DNA of 14,720 nucleotides, taken from contig CADWAF010004276.1 in the NCBI GenBank assembly GCA_902984215.1, positions 1-14,720 of the forward strand, written 5' to 3'. Each line of letters opens with the position of its first letter. Positions within the stretch are counted from its first letter, which is position 1. Under the pieces are notes generated by a model. That model ran no database searches, was not told the origin of the DNA, and saw nothing but the letters and a program-made list of their open reading frames with translations. Below are positions 8,947-14,720 of the stretch, piece by piece. This DNA is from Willaertia magna (taxonomy: Eukaryota; Heterolobosea; Eutetramitea; Acrasida; Naegleriidae). Position numbers and translations under genes: made by a program.

Positions 8947-10995
8947 TTAAATAACGATAGAGATATCAATTTGTTTAAGCATTGAAAGTACTTTTAAATT
9001 TAAATCTCCATAATATTTGTAGTAATTAATTAATTCATTTGAAATTTCATCATTTGATATATTTTTTGTATTTAAGTGAATGGATAATATTAAGGGTGGA
9101 TTATCTTGTAAATCTATTTCACTAATTCTTCTTAAACAGGATATTGGTGAAATGTCTAGAATAAAATTAGAATTAGCACTAAATTCGAATAAATATTCAA
9201 AACTCATTAAAAAGGATAAGTCAGTAATATAGTTATCGTTCATTCTTAGTGAGTGAAGAGTAGTGTTAAATTTTGCATTGTGTAAACAGACAAGCATATC
9301 ATTAGTTAAATCATTACCAGTAATATCTAATTCTTTTAAACAATTCATCTCACATAAAGGTTCCAAATTTATCTTCATCTTATTATAACTTAAATTTAAA
9401 TAAGTCACATGAGCACAAATAGAAGATGGAAAATTCAATAAATTAATACAATTAAATGATAAATCTATATATTTACACTTGTTTGGTAAGTATTTCATTT
9501 CAGTAATTTCATTTCTTGAAAGATATAACTCAATTAACTCTGATAAATCCATAATAGGCTTCAAAAAAGAAATATGATTCCCTTCTGCAATTAACTTTGA
9601 TAGTTTTTTACAACTTTCTAATCCTGATAAAGAAGATATTATCTCTTTCTTTTCTTTGCAATTACAATCCAAACAAACTAGCTCTTCTATTGATAAAGAA
9701 AGTTTTTTTACATGTTTATCCAATATTTTTTTTAATATACTGTCTTGCTTTAAAGGGATGTCATTATCGTCACATTCTTGAATTGACTTTCGTAAAGGAT
9801 ATTCATTGTGTAAGTAATGATAACTGGAAGTAAGTTTAGAATCTTCAGGATGTATTGCAGTAACATCAACGAATTTCACAAATTTCTTTTTATAACCATC
9901 CTCTAACGAGTAATGAACCCAAGGAAATGCATAAGAAGGCATAAAGGAATATTCCAAATAAGCTGGCTTTTTCTTATCCTTCTCTTCAGTTGACGTTGTC
10001 AAAGTTAGTTTTTTTTCTTTATCACTCTCGTTTTCTTCTATTTCACTTACTTTCTGTTGTTCATTCTCATAGTTAATTAAAGAACTCTTATTTTCGTCAG
10101 TTGATGATTTCAATTGATTATTAATTTGTGCATTGTCATCCTTTTTCTTTTCCATATATTCTAAATACTTTTTTAAAAGCTGTTTTTTATTACCAACAAC
10201 ACTTAATCCTAAAACTCTTAAATATTTTCTTAATTCGCTTAATGTCCAAGTTGTTGGGTCTTCTGAATTAAATTCTTTAGGTCTTCTACTTTGAGATCTT
10301 TTAGATGGAATATAATCAGTGGATGTTAAATTAAATGTATCGTCAACTGTTGGTGTTGTGGTTTTACTTTCTTCCACTTGTTCGTCAACTTCCATATATT
10401 TACTTTCTGTTGGTTGAATATTAGATGAAATAGGTTCTAATTGTTTTTCTTCTTCTTTTACTTCCTTATTTTGAATAATTTGTTCTTCTAATTTCTCTTC
10501 ATTGACTTCCTCGTTGACTTCTTCAAGTACATTTTCTTTTTTCTTTCTTTTCTTTTTGGCATTCCTTTTAGCATTCTTCCTTTGTTCTTCTTTAGCTTTT
10601 AAGTTCATTAAATCTTCCAAGTTATTTGAATTAATAATCTTTGAAACTAATTGTCTTCTATTTCCCATATCATTTATTCCTCTTCTTTGTAATTCTTTTC
10701 TTAAATCAATTATTTCTAATTTTTGTAGTGAAAGTTTGTCAGTCCAATCAATCTCTTTATTCCCCACTTCTACATTTTCCACTTCCTTTTGTTTTTCTTC
10801 TTCCGATTCATTTTCTTCTTCAACATTTTCTTCTTGCATCAAATTATCATCTTTCTTAGTAATAATTTGTTGTTCCTCTATATCCGATGGATCAAATGTT
10901 TTCTTTGGTATTCTCTTTCTTTTGCTTTTTCTTTCTGGTGTTGGATTTGGTGCATTGTTTTCACTCGAAGATGATGAAGGTTTTTTTCTTGGCAT
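8947..10995 (-). CDS. Nuclear protein with two SAP motifs and C-terminal leucine-rich repeats
   Basis: This is one uninterrupted exon of 682 aa. The N-terminus is Ser- and Lys-rich with basic stretches KRKRIPKK (~25-32) and AKKKRKKK (~146-153), likely nuclear localisation signals. SAP motif 1 spans ~88-124 (core LRKELQRRGINDMGNRRQLV). SAP motif 2 spans ~250-284 (core LRKYLRVLGLSVVGNKKQLL). SAP motifs bind AT-rich DNA such as scaffold-attachment regions. Between and after them lie acidic, low-complexity Glu/Lys linkers. Residues ~430-640 form irregular leucine-rich repeats of SDS22 style (LIELYLSRNEI, CKYIDLSFNCI, VTYLNLSYNKM, LKELDITGNDL). A plausible role is tethering a protein-binding LRR module to chromatin or RNA; this is inferred. 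The ATG at 10995 is followed at once by MPRKKP, and the divergent mS38 gene begins 36 bp away. Confidence 0.82.
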   Translation of the reverse strand: MPRKKPSSSSSENNAPNPTPERKSKRKRIPKKTFDPSDIEEQQIITKKDDNLMQEENVEEENESEEEKQKEVENVEVGNKEIDWTDKLSLQKLEIIDLRKELQRRGINDMGNRRQLVSKIINSNNLEDLMNLKAKEEQRKNAKRNAKKKRKKKENVLEEVNEEVNEEKLEEQIIQNKEVKEEEKQLEPISSNIQPTESKYMEVDEQVEESKTTTPTVDDTFNLTSTDYIPSKRSQSRRPKEFNSEDPTTWTLSELRKYLRVLGLSVVGNKKQLLKKYLEYMEKKKDDNAQINNQLKSSTDENKSSLINYENEQQKVSEIEENESDKEKKLTLTTSTEEKDKKKPAYLEYSFMPSYAFPWVHYSLEDGYKKKFVKFVDVTAIHPEDSKLTSSYHYLHNEYPLRKSIQECDDNDIPLKQDSILKKILDKHVKKLSLSIEELVCLDCNCKEKKEIISSLSGLESCKKLSKLIAEGNHISFLKPIMDLSELIELYLSRNEITEMKYLPNKCKYIDLSFNCINLLNFPSSICAHVTYLNLSYNKMKINLEPLCEMNCLKELDITGNDLTNDMLVCLHNAKFNTTLHSLRMNDNYITDLSFLMSFEYLFEFSANSNFILDISPISCLRRISEIDLQDNPPLILSIHLNTKNISNDEISNELINYYKYYGDLNLKVLSMLKQIDISIVI

Positions 10996-11030
10996 TTTTA
11001 ATATACATAGGCATTTTATTGAGAGAAAAA
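10996..11030. promoter_or_regulatory. 35-bp bidirectional promoter region
   Basis: The start codons of the SAP-LRR gene (10995, -) and the mS38 gene (11031, +) lie back to back with 35 bp between them. Both core promoters and both 5' UTRs must lie here or inside the opposite gene. The stretch is AT-rich (AATATACATAG in the middle), with a GAGAGAAAAA run just before the mS38 ATG. Confidence 0.5.
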
Positions 11031-11444
11031 ATGAGAAGGCTTTATTGTTCCCAACATCTTACACGTTCCTCTTCTTTCTTTTCACAAAGAATGGTTTGCG
11101 TTCAACAAATCTTTAAACCAACTTTATCTGCTTCTTTATTTAATAAAATTACACCAATAAGAGAAACATTTATTTTACCATCTATTAGTAATTCTTCATC
11201 TCAACAAAGTATAAATAATTTCCGTATTCTTTCTCTATTAGGTACGTAAATAACGATGATTAAATTATAATATATTATTTAAGATATGAGTAAAGTAAAT
11301 AACTCTAAGAAAAAACAATCCCTAGTAGAAAATTTCAAAATGGATAGTGTGAAAAGGAAAAGAAAGAAAATGATGAAAAAACATCAACATAGAAAAAGAT
11401 TGAAAAAAACTAGAAGTTTACGAAAGAGATTAGGTAAGAGATAA
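11031..11444 (+). CDS. mS38: Mitochondrial small-subunit ribosomal protein mS38 (COX24/AURKAIP1 family)
   Basis: Exons are 11031-11241 and 11326-11444 (109 aa). The intron begins GTACGT and ends CCTAG. The N-terminus (MRRLYCSQHLTRSSSFFSQR) is Arg/Ser-rich without acidic residues, as in a mitochondrial presequence, and the middle is poorly conserved. Exon 2 encodes the diagnostic basic C-terminus: DSVKRKRKKMMKKHQHRK then KRLKKTRSLRKRLGKR. This matches the family pattern S-V-x-K-R-x-x-K-M with a downstream L-R-K-x-L-G. mS38 is a late-joining mitoribosomal small-subunit protein needed in yeast for COX1 translation. The size is close to fungal members. Neither exon alone would be called. The gene shares a 35-bp promoter region with the SAP-LRR gene and converges on the COQ8 gene with a 63-bp gap. 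Confidence 0.83.
11242..11325 (+). other. 84-nt intron of mS38 with tandem TAGTAG acceptor
   Basis: The donor is GTACGT, the only such donor seen here. The 3' end reads CCTAGTAG, so splicing can use the first AG (11325) or the second (11328). Both keep the frame; they differ by one residue (LLVENF versus LLENF). It is also the longest intron in the window. Confidence 0.7.
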
Positions 11445-11507
11445 TCTTATAGACCAATTTTGTTGGGATAAAAGGAGGAAGAAAGAAATGAATAAATTAC
11501 TGTTTTA

Positions 11508-13122
11508 TTATTGTTTTTTTAATACCTTATTCTTTTCTTCCCAATATCTATCATAAATATCCATAAATAAATCTCTACAAGGTATTTGTACATTTAATTT
11601 AAAACATAAAGAGAATGCTCCAGATAATTTTCTGTGTAATGAATACGTTACAGGTGGTGGAGGTGTTAAACGATGTTTCAACATTACTGACATATGTTTT
11701 GTAACGTCTTGAGTTCTTAATTGATTTTTAAAATCAAATATACCTTCCTTAGAGAATGGTTCTCCTACTAACATTGCGGCACTTGCATGAGCATAATTCA
11801 TTTCATTACTTTCTTCACCTGTTAAGAAACCCATCTTTCTAGAAGCATCTATTACTGTTTCATAATCTCTATCAGCACTTGCATGCACTACTCTGATATA
11901 TTCATCAACAAATGTTTGAGGGAATTCCATACATGCACCAAAATCTAACAAATGTAAAGTATCAGTTTTAATATCATAGAAAAAGTTTGACCAATTTGGA
12001 TCTGTTTGCATAAATCTGTATTCAAATAATTCTTTAAGGCAAAGTTTAAGTATTGCTCTAGCTACTCTGTTTCTAACTTCCTCTGGGCAATCTCTAATTT
12101 GATCAATTGTTTTACCATATTTAATTAATTCTGTACATAATACTCTTCTAGTTGTAAATTCATCAATTACTTCAGGTACTCTAAAATGTGACATTGGTGG
12201 TCCAATAATTTTACCTCTTTCCTTTTCTTTTTGAATGTCTTCTTTAATTAATTGTGCAAATTTCTTTTGACATTTAGCTTCACGAATATAATCACATTCC
12301 ATCTTTAATTCTTTTCTTGCTTGTTCCATAGTATTTCCTAAAAAGGCACCACGTGGTACTAGGTTTGTATATTTCATAATTCTTTCTACATTTTTAATGT
12401 CACTATCAATTGATTCTAATACTCCAGGATATTGAATCTTAATAGCGACTTCTCTTCCATCTAATAATACTCCTCTATGTACTTATTCAATAATTACATT
12501 TAAATTTATTATCAATTAGCTACTTACCTTGTCCAATAGATGCTGCTGCCATAGGCTTCATGTCAAAATATCTGAATCCACTCTTCCATTCTTCTCCAAA
12601 TTCTTGTGACATGACTTCTTCCAATTGCCATTGAGGCATAACATTAGCTGAATGTCTTACTTTTTCTAATGCTTTTAAAACAACTGGAGAAACTATTGAC
12701 TCATCTTGAAGTGATAGCATTTGTCCAAGTTTTAATGCAGCCCCACGCATCTTACATAAAGTGTCTGCTAATATTTGAGCATTTTGTTCAGTTAAAACAT
12801 CTGATATAACAGAGCTTTTATTTTCTTTTGGTTGCGTTTGCCTTTCTTCTTTATTAATAGTAGTTTCTACTGAACTATTCTTTTTTTCATCTTCTTTAAT
12901 GATTTTCTCACTTGTATTAACTGTATTATTGTTGTCAGCATTATTTGGTTGTTCTTCTTCATTCTTTTTTTCTTTTCCAAATATTACTTTTTTACTATAT
13001 TCTTTTGCAGTATTAAAACCTAGTTTTACTCCTAAAGAAGCAAAATGAATAGCTCTACTTATAGAATTACTTGGGACTTTATTTTCTTTTAATTCTTTCC
13101 CAAACCCAAACCCAAAAACCAT
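11508..13122 (-). CDS. COQ8: COQ8/ADCK3-type atypical kinase (UbiB family), coenzyme Q biosynthesis
   Basis: Exons are 13122-12528 and 12481-11508 (522 aa). The 46-nt intron begins GTAAGT and ends AAG. Family hallmarks appear in order: KxGQ motif in RGAALKLGQMLSLQD (K131-Q134); Ala-rich nucleotide loop AAASIGQVH (192-200), completed by the splice; lysine K213 in REVAIKIQYPGV; ECDYIREA (~260-267); catalytic QTDPNWSNF (D359, N364); and LLDFGA (DFG 378-380). The QTDPNWSNFFYD string is characteristic of the COQ8A/ADCK3 branch. The protein acts on the matrix side of the inner mitochondrial membrane as an ATPase/atypical kinase supporting the CoQ synthesis complex. Residues ~50-105 are an Asn/Glu/Lys low-complexity linker. 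The N-terminus (MVFGFGFGKELKEN) is not a classical presequence, and the frame stays open about 26 codons upstream without an ATG, so a further 5' exon is possible. Confidence 0.93.
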
Positions 13123-14047
13123 TCCTTTTTTAACCTTTCTTAACCTAATACCTTCTAAAAAATAAGGTACTACAATTTTATAAAAAATATAAATTTACTA
13201 AAAATTTTTGCAATATCTTTATATCTTAGTAACTACTATTCTCTTTACTTTCTCTGTTACTAAAAATAGCTTAAATAATTATTTTTAAAACCAAATTAGT
13301 TCTAAAGTAATCCATTAAATTTAATTTATACATGATATTAATAAAAAATATTAAATGATGCTATTTCTTCAATTAATATATAATCATCTCAAAATTTTAT
13401 TCAACAATCCAATATTCTTAAAAATAAAACAGAAATTTTTAATTTTATAATTAAAAAAAACAATAAAAAAAGACAAAAATTATTAAAAATATTAGAAAAT
13501 AATAAGAAGAAAGAAAAAAAGAGAATGAAATTAAAAATATAATAATGATAACAATAGTAACTTTATTAAATAATATACAACAATAACAATAATTTCAATA
13601 ACAACAACAATAATTTCAATAACAACAACAATAAATAATAAACATAATATTTTTAAAATTTATGAAAAAATATTTTAATAAAAATAATAATAATAAAAAA
13701 GATTGACTTTTTATTTATTTATATATTTTAAATTTTAATAATTTTAATAATTATTTAATTTCATTATAAAATTTATCTATTACTTCTTTTTATATTTTTA
13801 AATTATTTTAATAATATAAATTATTTACAATATCTATCTATATTTTATTGTTAAACAATATTGATAAATAAAAAAAAAAGAAAAAAAAATTAAAAATAAA
13901 AAAATTATATTACAATATATTAATTTATATCAAAATTTTTTAAATAATTTACAATTTTTTATAACATAAATTTTATTATCAAAAAAAGAATTTAATTGAA
14001 TTGTTAATGAAATTTATAAATTAATTAATTTTTAATCACTTTTAACT
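13123..14047. other. Extremely AT-rich intergenic region, no gene seen
   Basis: After the COQ8 start the sequence changes to almost pure A and T, with homopolymer runs and frequent stop codons in all frames. No open frame of interest, RNA gene or splice-bounded exon is visible. It includes the COQ8 promoter at its left end and a 21-bp tandem repeat at 13585-13634. Such DNA may hold a replication origin or matrix-attachment region, but nothing specific can be pointed to. Confidence 0.6.
13585..13634 (+). repeat. 21-bp tandem repeat, 2.4 copies
   Basis: The unit AATAATTTCAATAACAACAA plus C occurs at 13588-13608 and exactly again at 13609-13629, with matching partial flanks on both sides. The core TTTCAATAACAAC appears once more at about 14300-14312. 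It is a non-coding minisatellite-like element built on CAA/AAT triplets. Confidence 0.75.
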
Positions 14048-14209
14048 ATGTCAATGCATAATAAAGTGTTAATATATTTATTATTTGTTGTAAAATATAA
14101 AGGAAATAGAAATTTAAGTTTATTATTTTATTATTTAAATTATTATGTTTTTAAAGTATTAAATAAAATATTGTTAATTTTAGTTAAATTTTTATATGAT
14201 TTATATTAA
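14048..14209 (+). pseudogene. Possible decayed coding fragment, 53 codons
   Basis: An ATG-started frame runs 53 codons to a TAA at 14207-14209. In DNA this AT-rich, TAA should occur every ten codons or so, so a run this long is unexpected. The peptide is hydrophobic and basic (begins MSMHNKVLIYLLFVVKYKGN) and I recognise no family. It may be a remnant of the same former gene as 14356-14720, in another frame. It could still be chance. Confidence 0.22.
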
Positions 14210-14355
14210 ATAAATTATAATCATTAATTTTAAGTTTATTATATTTAAAAATTAAAAGTATTATAGATAATATAATTTATAAAATAATAAAATTATTATT
14301 TCAATAACAACTTCTATACAATAAATATTATTAAATGTATAAAAGAATAATATAG

Positions 14356-14720
14356 TTATTAATGAATTTTAAAAGATATATAATTACTTTTAATATAAAT
14401 ATTCTTAATAAAATAAATGATATATTAAGTAATATATATAATAAGATTTTTTTAGAAATATTAAGTGATAATTTTGTATTTGTAATAATGTTTTTAATTG
14501 TGTTTAAATTTGTTGTTTTTAGTTTTAAATTAAATTTGATAAATATAAATACAAAACAAATATTTGATAAAATTTTAAAAAGAGAATAAGTTATTATAGA
14601 AAATGTTAATAAGTTTTTTAAAGATTATAAATTAATTAATAAATGTAATATTTTTATTTATGGTGATGTTAAATTATTAGTATATGTATGTATTGCTGTT
14701 GGGATATATAATTTAAAAAG
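14356..14720 (+). pseudogene. Possible decayed ORF with one internal stop, truncated by window end
   Basis: One frame opens at 14356 (first ATG at 14362) and runs 75 codons to a TAA at 14587-14589. The same frame then stays open for the remaining 43 codons to the edge of the window. Only one stop in about 120 codons is far fewer than random sequence of this composition would give. The first part contains a hydrophobic segment (NFVFVIMFLIVFKFVVFSF, roughly residues 38-56). The second part reads IFIYGDVKLLVYVCIAVGIY near its end and overlaps the terminal repeat. I recognise no family. A degenerate mobile-element or gene-family fragment is one reading; an intron-containing gene running off the contig is another. 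Confidence 0.3.
14697..14720. repeat. Right copy of 24-bp terminal direct repeat
   Basis: This is an exact copy of positions 1-24 in the same orientation. It lies at the end of the open frame that starts after 14589. If the two ends were joined, that frame would meet a TAG at positions 29-31 almost at once. Confidence 0.9.

Noticed and set aside
10502..11249. Several Phe/Ser-rich plus-strand frames between 10502 and 11249
   Set aside because: Up to 10995 they are mirror images of the Glu/Lys-rich SAP-LRR gene. Only the part from the ATG at 11031 is real, as exon 1 of mS38.
11431..11460. Possible extra intron at the 3' end of mS38 (GTAAGA to ATAG)
   Set aside because: It would be only about 19 nt, far below the shortest intron here, and it would remove a stop codon placed where mS38 proteins normally end.
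11461..11470. Third copy of the first ten bases of the terminal repeat (TGTTGGGATA)
   Set aside because: Identity stops after ten bases and the site lies in the gap between mS38 and COQ8 without any further similarity. Chance cannot be excluded.
13098..13122. Three GGGTTT-like units at the COQ8 start, resembling a telomere repeat
   Set aside because: They encode the FGFGFG start of the COQ8 protein on the minus strand, are only about three units long and are internal.
13841..13870. Short palindrome TATTGTTAAACAATA in the AT-rich tail
   Set aside because: Such symmetric words are expected often in nearly pure A/T sequence, and nothing in the surroundings supports a function.
14587..14589. 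Reading the internal TAA as a sense codon (alternative genetic code)
   Set aside because: All confident genes here have no in-frame stop within exons and end at TAA or TAG, so the standard code applies.
1..14720. tRNA or rRNA genes and CRISPR arrays
   Set aside because: No cloverleaf with GTTC-type arm, no conserved rRNA blocks and no regularly spaced repeats were seen by eye on either strand.

Overview
The window reads as nuclear DNA of an AT-rich, mitochondrion-bearing protist with very short spliceosomal introns. The introns run from 36 to 84 nt; most open with GTAAGT and all end in AG. The standard genetic code fits every gene. Gene spacing is tight (35 to about 130 bp), with one long, extremely AT-rich non-coding tail. 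The mix of a membrane class III cyclase, RCC1 and LRR multidomain proteins and tiny introns suits a free-living amoeboflagellate or amoeba (Heterolobosea or Amoebozoa). This taxonomic guess is an inference and I cannot settle it from the sequence.

Layout. Positions 214-2198 (+): a secreted or membrane-anchored S33/TAP-like alpha/beta-hydrolase in three exons; one of its introns is frame-neutral and invisible to ORF calling. Positions 2298-4874 (-): a five-exon, two-TM receptor adenylate cyclase with a dCACHE-like sensor and a class IIIb (Lys/Thr) catalytic domain. Positions 5003-8907 (-): a three-exon protein joining an RCC1-type propeller to a coiled coil of roughly 850 residues. Positions 8947-10995 (-): a single-exon nuclear-type protein with two SAP motifs and C-terminal leucine-rich repeats. 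Positions 11031-11444 (+): a two-exon gene for mitochondrial small-subunit ribosomal protein mS38 (COX24/AURKAIP1 family), recognisable only after splicing. Positions 11508-13122 (-): a two-exon COQ8/ADCK3-type UbiB atypical kinase. Positions 13123-14720 are very AT-rich, with a 21-bp tandem repeat and the remains of what may be a decayed coding sequence near the right edge.

The genes do not form an operon or an obvious pathway. Two neighbours, mS38 and COQ8, both serve the mitochondrion and converge with only 63 bp between stop codons. mS38 and the SAP-LRR gene diverge from 35 bp and must share a bidirectional promoter. All exon junctions given here were chosen so that GT-AG boundaries, phase and conserved protein motifs agree.

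The most unusual structural fact is that the first 24 and last 24 bases of the window are identical and in direct orientation. This could mean a circular molecule of 14,696 bp, a tandem unit, a dispersed repeat bounding the contig, or an assembly overlap.
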